DNA from: Larimichthys crocea
Taxonomy: Eukaryota; Chordata; Actinopteri; Sciaenidae
Direction of reading: 5' to 3'
Assembly: GCF_000972845.2 (NCBI RefSeq)
Contig: NW_020860793.1
Location: forward strand, 372,001-436,000
Length of the DNA: 64,000 nt
The position numbers and the translations under genes are program-made. The notes beneath the pieces were generated by a model, which searched no databases, had not been told where the DNA came from, and saw only the letters and a program-made list of their open reading frames with translations. Of this stretch, positions 47,463 to 60,560 are shown piece by piece; within the stretch, counting starts at the first letter, position 1, and every line of letters starts with the position of its first letter.

Positions 47463-49320
47463 AGTCTGGGAAGAGTGAGCTAATAGGACCACTCTATACA
47501 CTCAATGGGACTGCTGTTGCTGCATGGGGATAGATATTTAATGCACATTCAATGCTACTGGCTACTGTAGAAACCAAAGTAAATCTGTGATAAGTCCCTC
47601 ACTAGCTGTCTGTTTGTACAGGAAACACGTAATTATGTGGAAACAATAAGCCTATGTCTTACTTTAGGCCCACCACTGCAGAGAGGCATGGGAGAACTGA
47701 CCGGGACAGACATGAGGCAAACTTTCCATCCAAACAGAAAATTTGAAATGAATTTCCAAAAATACGCAGAAGAAATTATATTTAATTTTTCCCTCCATTA
47801 CTAATGTGATTATTAGAAGATGGGTGCGTCAAGATGAACATTTGGTGATGCTAATTCTCAAAGCTGCAGTGGTGTGGTGACGTTGATGTCACGTGTTGGT
47901 CATTGCTCCACACAGAATGTTGTCTCATTTCATCAGATGCTTCATGTATCACATCCATTCACATTTACTTGTATCGTCGCACCAACCTTTTCCACCGCAG
48001 CCACATGCAAAAGCTTTTTTGCAATATCTTGACTTCCTTTTTTTAATTTCCATCTTTTCTACTCAAAAGTTGATGGAAACACTTTGTGACACAGCTCCTG
48101 CAGGCAATGGAGCTAATTTTAAACCCATAGCGCCTTGTTGCCTTTTGTCGAAAATCGTACTCCTTCATGTTATTCAGTCAATCTCAGCACACAGACATGA
48201 TACATACATCGTCAGAGAATCATCATTTCTGAAAAAACATCCACAAATGTGCTCAGAATTAAATGGGGAAAAAAGTTAGAACTTACCTGAGAATTGTCAT
48301 TTTTTGATCCATGGTAGAGATAAAATATTGATTAGAAGTATTTCACCATGATTCATTTCAAACTTTTTTGTTAAAGTAGGAAAAGTATTATTGAAATCTA
48401 AATGATTAATTAAAGGAATTGGCAGGTTTATGGGTGTTTTTTTTTGTAAATCCAATCTTTTTGTTTCAGTCGGTAAATGTTGAATGCTCCGATGGTGACA
48501 TGGTAACCTGCCATCAACCACACGTTGACAGTAGACAGTAGATAATCCACCAAGAGGTCAAGATGACCTAAACTGACATCAAGTCATCACTGAACAGGAC
48601 CAGACAGTAGCTACTAGTGCAGCTAATATTTGAAAATCTCTTTGGGTTCAGGGTGACGATGTCTCTTTATGCTGCTTTCTAGGTGCTGAACAGAGTTTGA
48701 CGTGGTTCCAGACGGAGGATTTACAGACTGTTTTCTTTGGGTTGTTGTTGATGCTCTTGGTTCAAGGAGACAAATGTTAGTTGTTGGTTTCATTTGGAAA
48801 AGGATTTTTTGCATCCAATCAGACAGGGAAACAGGAAATGTAGTTATACCCTTGCAGCTGTGGTTTGGAATAAAATCCTGAGTCCTTATCGTCTGAGACA
48901 AGCCTGACTAAAAATGCAATCAAGTCTGAGACGAAGCCAAGACCTTCAAAAAGTGGTTTTGAGACCAGTCTATACAACACTGCTGGTATATGTCTTAGGC
49001 CACTTATGATCCTGTTGCCCTTCAAAATAAAATCATGTATAAAAAGAGTGGAGAGTGGTGGCATTTTGCAGCTTCCAGTGACTTCTTCAGCAGCCACTGA
49101 CTAAGGTGTTTAAAAAAAGAAATTTTTTCACTAAAGTGACAGCAGTGAATTTAAATGTGACAGTGGCGGTGGTCAAGGAAATAGCAGGGCTGAGTCACTG
49201 GGAGGAATTAATGGTATAAACACACATGTAAGCGCACACTCCTGCAGGGAGGCTGTGCAAGCGCACGCACTAAATGCATGCAACCACACATGCATATTCA
49301 TTTTTTTTTCTGTCTTACTC
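47463..49320. other. Non-coding DNA, no gene assigned
   Basis: The ORF at 47893-48279 (128 codons) has no family resemblance. A perfect minus-strand donor TCTCAG|gtaagt (exon end 48287) is present without a recognised exon. No transposon ends. Confidence 0.4.
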
Positions 49321-49340
49321 TAATACACACACACTCAAAT

Positions 49341-49505
49341 ATATACACACACACACACACACACACACTCCACCCCTCTGCGGTCTCTAACAGTGTGTTT
49401 TTGCCAAACACCTGTGTAATCGTACAGCTGTGGAGAATGCTGGGAAAGGACCGGGGGAACTGAACACCGCACAGCTAATACCCTTTGATTCCACCCGGAT
49501 CACTG

Positions 49506-49562
<57 letters not shown>
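49341..49562. repeat. (AC)n and (GT)28 in inverted arrangement
   Basis: (AC)14 at 49341-49369 and (GT)28 at 49508-49562 are complementary, about 140 bp apart. Confidence 0.9.
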
Positions 49563-49565
<3 letters not shown>

Positions 49566-51820
49566 GTGTGAGTGCTTTTGGAAATTGGAGAGAGAGAGCG
49601 AGAGAGAGAGGGAGGAAAAGCAAAAGAGGGGATGAGTGTTGGCTCAAGTTTGTTTTGTGTGTTTTTGTGGCGTGTGTGTGTGTGTGTATGTATAATCTGT
49701 CCCCAGTATCAGTATTCTGGAACATTCCTCCTCCTCCTCCTCCTCCAGCTGAACTCATCGAGTGCCCTCTTCCTAAAAACAGTCGAGCCATCCACCACAG
49801 AGGAAGAAGCCGCTGTCACTTTTTCTTTTTTGAATGCCACAAAATTTCTGCTATTTCAGCTAAATAATGTACGAAAGGTAAAAAGACAGAAACTCGTTGT
49901 GAGCCGTCACTCATACTGTATCAATCATTTCATTTTTCTGGGTGAATCAATGACCCTTATGTGAGAACCAAACAGATTCATTCGTAAGTGGTGATTTATT
50001 GAGGCGGAAAAAAGGGTTGACCTGAAATCAGGAAGACAAAAAAAACAAATTAAAATATCATGTTTGCCATGCAGGTATCATCATAGGTTACTGGATTTTC
50101 TGAATTTCATATATACTATAAACTGATGAAATGTGTCCTTTTTTGTCCCATTTATTTATATAGGAATTTTGAAGATGTCCCTGCAGCCCAGAAAATGACA
50201 TAATGTAAAAGACAAGTAAAAAATCTAACTGAAATATTATTTAATATTGAATAAAAAGATTTCCCTTGATGATCAGTTAGTTATAAGATCAATTGTTTTC
50301 TTTTAACACCAATGAGTTGATCAAACACATTAAGTTTATTTAACTTTTAGTCTTGTTTTTTCTCCCTCACTTCTAATCATTTTAATAATCTTAATAATCT
50401 CGTCTTGTTTTCTCATTGTGCCCTCCACATTTCATCAGACTGTGTGGCTGCTTATCTAAAAACACTGCCATTTCAGCAGCTACCTCACCAAAGCTAACCT
50501 CTGTGACCAAACAACACCAGCCAGTGCACTTCATGTCAATCATCTATATTATTTATTATTGCACATATAGTAACATAAGGAGTTGGTACTTATCATCACT
50601 TCACCTGCGTTCATTTCACAGCAGGTGTATCCAGTTAACAGTTTGTTGAATCTGAGTGATTCAGAATGTGAAAATGTTCTTGCATGAGACTTAATATTTC
50701 CCAAAATTACATCACACACAAGTAAGGAAGTATTGAAGTAAGCATGCTTTATGCCAGAGTTGGTTCTACTTCGACTTTCTGCATTACTGAATCCAGCTAT
50801 AGTAAGGTATGTTCAGGTTTATGTGATTAAAACACTGAGAGAAAGATTGAGTTCCAGTTCATAAAAAAAACTTGAATTGCTGCTCTGTGGCACGTAAACT
50901 CTGGTCTTCTTCATGAAACTCAAAACTGGTACAGTCAAACCATCCTAACTTCCACACCTGTACATCTGTACATACAGGGCACACAACAACCTGCACTGGA
51001 ACTCGATGTAAACTATGAGGTGCAGAATTATTTTATATCCGAGCACTGAGGACTAAATAAATGCCACACAACAGCTCATTTTCTTCCTGTCTCTACCCGT
51101 CTGTCATTATTACCTGAAGTCAAGTTGTAGTCTAATCTAATAATACTCAGGTATCTGTCAGATCCACAGAACAGTTCTTTAGTTCTATAATAGTCTACAG
51201 GTATGAATCAGTGAACTTCTTCCATATTGCACTTTTCAAACCTATAACTACAAAAATGATATGGATAGTAGAATATAGAGGAGACATGATGGAAAAAATG
51301 TTAAAAAGTGAAGAATAATCTACAAAATACTGAAATAATAACATCATTATCTCTTTTAGAAATGAGGGTTCTCTATCCTTCTGCATTTAGTGCACAAACT
51401 TCGGCTTTCTTCACCTTCACATTCCTTGGATGCAGTCTTTTCCCACTCCTCTGCACTGCCATCATTACCCTTAAAAGTACAGTTCCTCTGCACAGCCGGA
51501 CTGAAACACTCACAGTGAAAGGTAATTCATGTTGGACAAAGGTGTCAGCGGCAGCCATGATTTTTACGACTTGGACTCATACAGTTTGCACAGTTTTAGT
51601 AATGAGCTACAAATTTCCAACTTCCACATCTGACTGGAATGTGGCGGAGCAGCTCCACCTGCACTTCCAGGTAGAAGTGACGATTATTAACAGTTAAAGA
51701 CCCGAGGAGCAAATTAGCTTCTTGTCAGTGGGAAAAGCTCAGCAGGTGTCAAATCTCACTGTGGAAGTCTTGGTTGGTGTGAGTTTATGTCTGAGAGTGT
51801 GAAGGTGGATGTTTCTAGAT
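49563..51820. other. Non-coding DNA, no gene
   Basis: Contains short GA (49586-49612), GT (49672-49688) and CTC (49727-49745) runs. ORFs near 49568-49964 and 51308-51697 lack domains. Confidence 0.4.
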
Positions 51821-51827
51821 GGTGGTG

Positions 51828-51828
<1 letters not shown>

Positions 51829-51869
<41 letters not shown>
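51829..51869. repeat. (TG)20 microsatellite
   Basis: Pure TG run. A second GT/GC-rich imperfect run lies at 51961-52000. Confidence 0.95.
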
Positions 51870-51872
<3 letters not shown>

Positions 51873-52785
51873 CCCTGGCCTGGGTGTTTTTTTGGGATAA
51901 AGACGCGGGTGCCAAGCAGATGGTTTACACAGGTGTCTCCAGTATGTATGTAGCACAAGTGTGCGTGAGTGCATGTGTGTGTGCGCGCGTGTGTGTGAGG
52001 GTGGGAGTCAGAGAGAGGGAAAAAAAAGAGAAAGAGAGGGTTTGAAGGAGGCAGCTGGGGTCAAGTTCAGGCCACTTCCTTCTGTTTATGAAGTAAAAGT
52101 TGTTCTCACTAAGTGCTGTTTTATCCACTCGTGTTTACCCGCATGTTGAATGTGCTCATAAAACTTCCTCGACTAGAACGTTGAAGAAATGTTTGTAAAT
52201 CACCCAAAAACTGTTCTTACTCTGCTGAGGAGGAAGCACTGGCTCTTTGGCTAAAGCATTAGAGGAGGGGGCCAATACTAACATTTTAAAAATGAAAAAA
52301 TTACATACAAATGCACTGTTCTGTGACAACTTTATACTCATTAAATAAATGAAAATAAAATGATTTTATTAAATTGTGACAATATCACCAAATCTAAGCC
52401 AATCAGGCATGAGCAAATCTAAAAACCAAACATAACAAAGAATACATTTAATGGAATACATTCAACTTGCATGAAGTTGATACAAATCTGAACCTCATGT
52501 TCATCTTAAACATGACTTATTATGAGTGATACAAAGTCTGTTAACATTTAAGGTTAAGACATGTCACTCTTTCTCTTCTCTTTAACAATCATTCAGAAAG
52601 TCATATTTTGTGTCACGTCTACAGATATATAACACCAGCAGTTATGTCCTTAGATGTTCAAATGCTTCGTTATGTCAACCAAAAAAGACAACCTTCCAGC
52701 CATCCAGGCCATAAATAATATATTATAAAAATGAACCGGCCACATGAAATCTGACAGCGGGCCATGATGGACATGCCTGCTCTAT

Positions 52786-52786
<1 letters not shown>

Positions 52787-52820
<34 letters not shown>

Positions 52821-53720
52821 TGTGTTCTTGCCATCTTTATCTCCTAAATCAACGTCGTCATTGCCATTGGTTTTAATATCGTTATCTTAAATGGACAGCG
52901 TATGCGTGACGTCATCTGTAGCTTTCTGAAGAGACGCTTTGAAGCTCAAAATATGTGGCTCTGGCCGGCGCCATGTTGGTGATGCCTCTTACTAAAAATG
53001 GGCAAAGACGTGGATCATCGATGGACCAGAGGTGGACTGAATGGCGCCTGGGTGCTCAAACAAGCCACTTGTATTGGCACCTGGATGGCAATCAGTTGCA
53101 ACACTCTTAATTCTGCATAACTTTAAGCCTTAATATCATTTGAACAGGTGAGTTGTATATAAATTCACCCTCAGTACAGTTGTCATGAACGTGGAAATTA
53201 GCTACAGAGACCAAAACTGTTTTTTGTACCAGGCTGTAAACATGTTAACATGGGGACTTATGGAGACTGACTTGTTCTGTAGCATAGGCTGCCACTTAGT
53301 TATCCCCTATATCACTATCATCTTCATCCTTACCAGCTTCATTCATCACCAACACTGTAAAATGATGAATGAATGGAGTATACTATTATTATCAATTATT
53401 CTAATGTTAATATAAACTAAAAATAAACCGTCATCATGATCATCATCATCCTCACCTGCTCCATCATTCTCACGAAGAAGCATCATCATCACCACACTGC
53501 TACTTGACGACATTATTGTCATCATTGGCGTCTTCATCATTTTAATAATCACACCATCATCACCATGATCATAGTCATGATGATTATCAGCATTCTCATC
53601 TTCATCACCCTAACCATAATATTCATAAACGTCATCATTGTCATCATCACTGACGTAGATGCATTTATTGGTAAGCACATCAGTGATATCCTCATTGATA
53701 ATTTCATTGATTATTTGCGG
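52787..53720. repeat. (ATC)n array and degenerate ATC-rich region, split by a repeat insertion
   Basis: (ATC)11 at 52787-52820, then imperfect catcat-rich DNA at 52821-52890 and 53300-53670 (tcatcatgatcatcatcatc, agaagcatcatcatcaccac). The dispersed repeat at 52895-53283 lies between the two parts and has no ATC bias. Confidence 0.75.
52895..53283 (+). repeat. Dispersed repeat, family B, copy 1
   Basis: tgtagctttctgaagagacg, ctttgaagctcaaaatatgt, atgttggtgatgcc, tacagagaccaaaactgttt, tttgtaccaggctgtaaaca. The same series occurs inverted at 56350-56790. It is a common teleost repeat; probably a non-autonomous transposon. Confidence 0.75.
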
Positions 53721-54075
53721 TGAACACAGATTGTGTTTCTCCTCATTATCAGCCTCCCCGCCTCTCCCATCTTCCTGCTAAAAATGATCTTTAACAGAAA
53801 TAACAGTTGATTATTTTTACCCTTTTTTTGATTTATTAACCTCAAATGTAGGTTGCCGTGTTCGACTCCAACTTCTGCTGACTGGACATGGACGACTCGC
53901 AGCAGCCATGTGGGAGCACATTTGAATATAACTATTGTGCTTAAGTGCAGTGTTGAGAGGAGTGTGTGAGTGTGCGTGTGGGTGTGTGTGTTGAGAGGTT
54001 TAAAAGGAAGGCAGAGGTGCAGAGTCAGCAAACAGAAAGGAGAGAGAGAGAGGGGAAGGTTGAGAGATATTCTGG
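53721..54075. other. Non-coding DNA, nothing recognised
   Basis: No gene or transposon signal; a short GT-rich stretch at 53961-53992. Confidence 0.4.
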
Positions 54076-54078
<3 letters not shown>

Positions 54079-54122
<44 letters not shown>

Positions 54123-54219
54123 CAGGAAAAGTAAAAATAGAGGAAAGAAGAGAGAGAGGGGTAAGAGAGGAAGACGCGGAGCGACCAGAGATTTGTTGGT
54201 CTCTACCAAACTCAAATCA

Positions 54220-54256
<37 letters not shown>

Positions 54257-54328
54257 TGAAGGGAGGTTGCTTCATTTTGCCAGCACATGCGGCCTGGCCA
54301 TGGGTGCCGCTGAGGTCTGCTCTTTGTG

Positions 54329-54401
<73 letters not shown>
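54079..54401. repeat. (GA)21, (CA)14 and (GT)34 cluster
   Basis: (GA)n 54079-54120, (CA)n 54220-54248 and (GT)n 54333-54401. The CA and GT runs are complementary, 85 bp apart. ORFs here are dinucleotide translations. Confidence 0.95.
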
Positions 54402-54402
<1 letters not shown>

Positions 54403-54599
54403 AGCTGCAGTGTGCTCAGATGCTGTATAAAAAGAACAGAACCACTTCAGACGCAAAACTCGGGCTTGACTGCTTCAGTTGATACAAGGAGGGTGTGTGT
54501 GCGTTAAAGCCACAACACACACGCAGAGGTCTCCTTTGGGTGTGCTCAGTGTTTTGAAGTACAACCTTTCGGGCTGATGACTACACTCTGTGAAAACAC

Positions 54600-54903
54600 A
54601 CTGTGTGTATCACAGTTTCAAACTTTAAGATCTGGTCAAGCAGCATTGCGTAGAAATTCATATTTTTGAAATTTGGTGGCTCCAGTGTGTGTGCTGTGTA
54701 CTGTACTATGACCACAGAGGCTTGTGGGCCCTGTTACATTGGCTCCACTCCCTGTTAGCATTCACCCGTACCCTGGTACAAACTCTGACACTGCCCTGGT
54801 GCTCTCAGCTCACAGTCCGGGCAGCCTGGCTGACAAACTGAGCTAACACTAGCTAACAGAAGATGATATTCTACAGTACAAATGTTACATAATGTCGCTT
54901 TAA
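54600..54903 (-). repeat. Dispersed repeat, family A, copy 2 (inverted)
   Basis: Read on the minus strand: ttaaagcgacattatgtaac, tctgttagctagtgttagct, cagtttgtcagccaggctgc. These parallel the blocks of the copy at 8706-9155. Confidence 0.5.
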
Positions 54904-55470
54904 CAGTAGTACATTTTTTATGGAATTTTATGGAATGATGAAGGATCTTGTTAATTGTATGCTATGAACAACCTTTGGAACAAGTGGACATCAAATCTGG
55001 AAGTCATGGACAATATTTGAACCCAAAGAAGTTATGAATCAGTCATGGGAAACATTTTACATGGTGTGACCGGAAATACAATTTTACAATTGAGACCACT
55101 ATTTTCAAGTGTTTGAGATGACTTTAATTTGTTATGGATGTAAAAATATATATATTTCAATAGAAGCTAGATTTGAAGTCTGTTCTGCTTTTATAGTGTC
55201 ATGCTGTAATCAATGATGCATGTGTCTGCTGTGTTGTGTAACGTGTTATAGTTTGGTTTTAGTTTACACTTTCCACCATAGAACTTTGAGAGGAAATATT
55301 TCTTTAATGTTTGAGTTCATCTCTCTTATTGAACATACATCTTAATGAATGGACTCAGATTTTTTTGGCAGCTGTGAGCCTGAGCACCTTCTGTGTGTTG
55401 ATATTTAACAAAAGGTCAGTTATTGTTGGAGAGCTTAGCTTCCCAAATCCAATCAGAATATGTGTGGGAG

Positions 55471-55480
<10 letters not shown>
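54904..55480. other. Non-coding DNA, nothing recognised
   Basis: AT-rich, without microsatellite or transposon ends. Confidence 0.4.
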
Positions 55481-55618
<138 letters not shown>

Positions 55619-55974
55619 CTCATTGAGCAGATTGCAGTTTAATCTCCTGTTGATCCTTTTTTCTGACCGTTAGTTCCCAAACTGGAATCATTCTCATTAA
55701 TTACATTTAGACTTTTCCTGATCATCAGTGTCGCTCAGTTACATGCCGTTAAATGTTTACACTCACTGTAATCTCTTGAGTATTGATTTAAAGAATTGTA
55801 GATCCACACCTTTTTCCCTAGGCATGTTTACTTCCTCAGGTAGTCTTCAAAAAGTCTTCACCTCTGCTCTGACCTTAACCTTAAGCTGAATTCTAACATA
55901 AGAAGAGTAACTTAACAACAGAATGATAAGCAGGACTTCACTTTCCTCTCTGGTGGAAAGTTGAATGTTGATGT

Positions 55975-56250
55975 TAGCTGCTGCCAAATGTAGTTGCTGT
56001 TAGCCAGTTACCTCCGCTCAGTTAGCCGTACTTCCCAGGAGGAGTCAGTCTTTTCAGGTCCAGTACAGCTGCTGATGGAGTGCGGCGCTGGTGTTGTGCC
56101 AGAACTGGTCACTGGCTACAGGCTCGGCAGCTTCTACGAACATACTGTAACTAATGGCAGAGGCAAAGAGCCTGAAGAGGACAATGGAAAGGAGATAGGA
56201 TTGAGTAAGAAACTGCCAGACCAGAAACTTTGCATTTATGTATAATATGT
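55975..56250 (+). repeat. Dispersed repeat, family A, copy 3
   Basis: gtagttgctgttagccagtt, ctcagttagccgtacttccc, aggaggagtcag, cagaggcaaagagcctgaag. Same order as the copy at 8706-9155, which has tgctgttagttagttagcgc and ctcagttagccgttctgccc. Confidence 0.55.
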
Positions 56251-56289
56251 CAAATATTTTTTAGAAGGAAACATAAAAACTGCGGCTGT

Positions 56290-56790
56290 GAGGTAAAGTC
56301 TATGGAGAAGTGCAAAAACTGCAGTTCCTCAAACGTCCACTTGAGGCCGGCTACAAGACAAGTCAGTCTCCATAAGTTCCCATGTTAAAATGTCCAACTT
56401 CACAGCAGAAAAAAACATGTTTACAGCCTGGTACAAAAAACTGTTTTGGTCTCTATAGCTTATTTCTGTGTACATGACAACTGTATTGAGTCTGAATTTT
56501 TTTAACCCAAACGTTCAAAATTATATTAAGGCTTAAAGTTATGCATAATTATAGGCATGGCTGCTTTGATTGACAGGTGGATGCCATCACAGATGGCTTG
56601 CTTGAGCACCCAGACTTCATTCAGCCCGCTTCAGGTCCGCAGATGATCCACGTCTTTGCCAATTTTAGGAATAGCCAGGAGGCAGAAGAGGCAGGGCTAC
56701 CATCACCAACCATCAAGCGACCAGAGCTGCATATTCTGAGCTTCAAAACTGCTCTTCAGAAACCAATAAGTGACATCATGCATACATGAC
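56290..56790 (-). repeat. Dispersed repeat, family B, copy 2 (inverted)
   Basis: On the minus strand: tgatgtcacttattggtttc, tgaagagcagttttgaagct, cagaatatgcagctctggtc, caaaacagttttttgtacca. It matches copy 1 (52895-53283) over most of its length and extends about 60 bp further at its far end. Confidence 0.75.
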
Positions 56791-57480
56791 CTAGCAGTCA
56801 CAGTAAAAGTAGTAATTTAACTTTAAAACCAAGGCCTTAAGATCTCCCTGAAATGGGTGGCGGTGCATTTGATTCGATCTTATGTTCATGTCAATTTCAT
56901 ATCCCATCTATATCCTTAGATACAATAACTCTGCCTTTTCATCCTAAAAATTGGAATTATTATTTTCTCCTCACCTGCTAATCCTTAGGTTTATGGAAGA
57001 TTGACCCCTCGCTACTCATTTTCCCACACAAACATCTTGATTATTCCGCAATACATCTACTATTTTGTGGTGTTTGAGCTCTGTATATCATCTATAGACA
57101 CCTAGAAGGGTGTGTTTTTGTTTAATCTTAATGTAGTTTTTCAGTGGTGTGAGCAGCACAAACTAATGGCATGAAATCTAAGAGACAGATCTTAAGTCTT
57201 AACATATTAAACCAAATGATCTGTATAGATAGACAGCATAGAGGTGGATGAGATATGTATGACTCTTTAAACCTCAATCAGCTCTTTGACAAGTTCTGAC
57301 CAAAATGTCCTCAGTCTCAAGCTGTAGAAGCCTAATTGGTCCTCACAAGGACAAGAGGTACAAGACTGTACACACAAGCACACACGCATGCACCACGAAC
57401 CATTCGCCCTGGTTCAAGGTGAAACTGAACTTCACCAATTATCTTTCTTCATAAAAAACACACGACTGACCTTCTGACAG
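56791..57480. other. Non-coding DNA, nothing recognised
   Basis: No exon, repeat or transposon signal. Confidence 0.4.
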
Positions 57481-57606
57481 AAACACACACACACACACAC
57501 GATATATCTGTTTTTGTCACATCCGAGCACGCTCTCTGACACCTGTGGAGTCAGCCACAGTTAGTCCGTCCTCTTGCAGAACGTCCTGTCTTATAGTCAG
57601 CATGGA

Positions 57607-57668
<62 letters not shown>
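57481..57668. repeat. (CA)n microsatellites
   Basis: (CA)9 at 57483-57500 and (CA)30 at 57609-57668. Confidence 0.95.
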
Positions 57669-57673
<5 letters not shown>

Positions 57674-58238
57674 AACATTTAGTTATTATGCAACACAGTT
57701 ACAGAAAGCATGTGTTGTCTCAGCAGCAGTAAAACAGTGATAGTTCATGTCACAGGTGGAAACTGTAAGGTCTCATGGATTAGAACAGCATGACATTTTT
57801 AATACAAGGCCGCACCTGAAAAACTGAGATTAAAAAAGCTAAACATTTACACCAAATTTACCAAAAACAAAAGCCACACTTTCCACAGCTGCTTTCTCCG
57901 AGCTCTGAATTATTTAACAGGATGTATGTTTCAGATTACTTTGTCACAACAACTTGGAAATTCCAAAGAGACTGCCAAAGACTCTGTCCCTCGTCCACTA
58001 TGTTTGTGGACTGTGTCATGAGTTGAGGTTGCACCAAAATTCCTCATGCTCATGTTGAAAACATCTGTTATCAAACACTGTTGTATGAATTCATAGGCTA
58101 TATGTAAATTACACTATCGATGAAATTCATGGAACTTTGGACTGTCCTGTGTAGCTAATGCTAAATTAGCTTGTGTGCTATTAGCTTAGCTTGCTACCAA
58201 GCTTGAATTAGTTAGCTCATATTTATAGAGGTGTAGTT
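57669..58238. other. Non-coding DNA, nothing recognised
   Basis: ctaatgctaaattagcttgt and tagcttagcttgctac (58156-58199) are short TTAGC-rich words only. Confidence 0.4.
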
Positions 58239-58246
58239 GTATATGG

Positions 58247-58966
58247 CAGCGGTTTTCAAAGTGTGGGGCGCGTCTCCCTTGGAGGGCGCCAGAGGACTTC
58301 AGGGGAGGCGCGGCGGGGGAAAAAATAAAAATATATCTTATAAAGATATGTGTCTCATCACTGTGCGATGAAAACTCGGCGAGCCAGCCCCCAAAGAGTA
58401 GCAAAAAAAATCCACAAAACGACACAGTATGTCTGATCTTTGCTGTTTCGTGTCAAAAGTTCTATTCCAGCGTGAAGAAACGCTGCTAATGTCTACTCCT
58501 ATGTCTCTGCTTTACTTTGTGTCAAATAAACTGCTGGCGAATACAGCTTATTGAACTCATGTTGTCACTTTATTGACTAACCACATGAATCTTACATGCA
58601 CGTCTGAAAACCAGCATAACTTCCTCTACCCAGGCTGCCTAGCAGCTCCTATTCTCATTGGCTACTGGAACATCACATGCCAACATAACTGATACCTTGA
58701 CAGTTTGAATCAGTCACGAAGCTCCTGGTTGTTACAAAGAGGCTTTGAAAGTGAAGTGTGACCTCTTGCTGCGATATAATACCTTTGGGTTTACTTCATT
58801 CTGTAATGTCATTGGTGGGTCAAAGGTGAATGTGGGCGGTATTAATCGATTCTCCTGACTCTGATTGGTCGATAGGTGTCAATCATTTGTTGTTTTAGCC
58901 TTAGTAGCATCGGCTGCTTCATATTCTTTTAATATCGGGCACTATCCCACACTTTGAAAACCCCTG
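58247..58966. mobile_element. Non-autonomous hAT transposon (720 bp)
   Basis: Ends CAGCGGTTTTCAAAGTGTGG and CCACACTTTGAAAACCCCTG are inverted repeats with one mismatch over 21 bp. Target duplication gtatatgg (58239-58246) / gtataagg (58967-58974) matches at seven of eight bases. The interior has a CpG-rich left part (gaggcgcggcggggga) and no transposase. Confidence 0.9.
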
Positions 58967-58974
58967 GTATAAGG

Positions 58975-59865
58975 TATTTATCTGTAGTCAGTGTGTTACC
59001 TACAATAGAAAGCAGTCAAAACACAGAGAGGACCAGCAACTGCTGTGGACGGAGGCAGCAGCAAACTTATTTGAGTCACCTTAAAAATTGCCCCAGTATC
59101 AGTAAGCTAGATTCAGAATATTTCCTTCAGACTGGTCTTTCTGATGGGGAACTGAAGCCTTATATCACTGTCTATGAAGCCACCAGACCTCCTTCAGAAA
59201 CACAGTAATTTTACCTTGCAGAACACATGAGTTGCTGGACTATCACTGCCTCGATCTACAGAAAAGTTAAAAGACCAAAGTCACACAAAGACACAAAAGA
59301 AACGTACTGTTTCGAGGCAGGAATGGACTAGCAACTCCCATGTTCTGTGAGGTAAAATGATTGTTTCTGTTAATGAAGTCTGGTGACTTTGAAGCATTTT
59401 GGTGGGTCTTAGTTAAATGATGTTGTTGCTGCCCTGATCCACAGCAGTGCATTGTCTAGTTTCAGTCCTCCTACTTTGAGCTGAATTTTAATATTAGCAT
59501 TGTAGCAATGATTATGCTAACATGCACCATATTAGTTTAGTACATTTGCTAATTAGCACTGAACACAAAGTGCAGCTGAACCTGTTGTCATTAGTAGTGT
59601 AGATATTTGGTCATAAACTAACTGCAATGTTTGACCTGATCATAAAGTTATTACAATTCATCCTGAGGGGGGCGGGGGGCATTAAGGTCTATATCAAATG
59701 TTCATGTCCAACAGTCTACAGTAGTTGTAGACACATTTCACTCCAAAACGTTCAACCTCATGGTGTTACCAAGAATATACAAAGGATGAAAGTCATCAAG
59801 ACACACTGTCAGTCTCTATAAACTTCACTGAGGAGTTGTTTCAGTCAGTGGGCTGACTGACCTCG
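58975..59865. other. Non-coding DNA, nothing recognised
   Basis: Short ORFs without domains; no microsatellite or transposon ends. Confidence 0.4.
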
Positions 59866-59869
59866 CACT

Positions 59870-60560
59870 GGCTCTGCCTCCACTAAAATTGCCACTGCAG
59901 CTTTGGAGATGGCGTAAAACTTCCTCAGACACATCTGACACATCCCCACAGACACAGCTTTGGACTGGCTTCAAAGTGGCTTTGTAGAAGTTGGAGTATG
60001 ACTCAGTGTAGGCTCTTGGCAGCCTCGGCTTTAGAACAGAAATTGTTGTCCAAGTTTACTCATATCTGTGATTGATGCATTGAGAGGAGGTAACATTTAC
60101 AATCAGCCAATTATGACTACTACAACTCTATAAAGCTTCTTAGCATCTTTTAGCTAAAAGTTTTGGCTTCATAGCAGATTTACAGTATGGTTCAGTCTCT
60201 CATTAACCTCATTTCTAGAAGCAGTAGGCAACAGCAAACAAGCTCCAATCCACTGTATACCCAGCACCAAACAAAGTTATCCACTCTCTGCTGAAGAAAG
60301 TTAAACATCTGGCAGCTAAACAGGTAGAAGGTTGGTGGAGACCAAATCAGAGCTAAAATGAGAATGAATAGGACTTCATCAGGTTGACATAAACACAACT
60401 TCATAAGTTGTTCTGTCTCTGCTGGTAGAAATACTCCATACAATGGTTTGCTAACCCGTTTTCCACAATTTTATATGTCAGAGCTGTGTGTCTGTTAGTT
60501 TGTTGTGGACATATAGTGGCCAAATAAATACAGCTTTAAAGAGGAAGCTTAACACTGTCC
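59870..60560 (+). repeat. Dispersed teleost repeat, family C
   Basis: atctggcagctaaacaggta, ggttggtggagaccaaatca, gagctaaaatgagaatgaat, ctgctggtagaaatactcca and tgtgtctgttagtttgttgt follow the order of a common teleost repeat. The words ggagaccaaatcagagctaa recur at 45204. Boundaries are approximate, and the reverse-strand ORF (60192-60443) is an artefact. Confidence 0.5.

Noticed and set aside
47893..48279. 128-codon plus-strand ORF
   Set aside because: No recognisable motif and no coding-like codon use; likely chance in AT-rich DNA.
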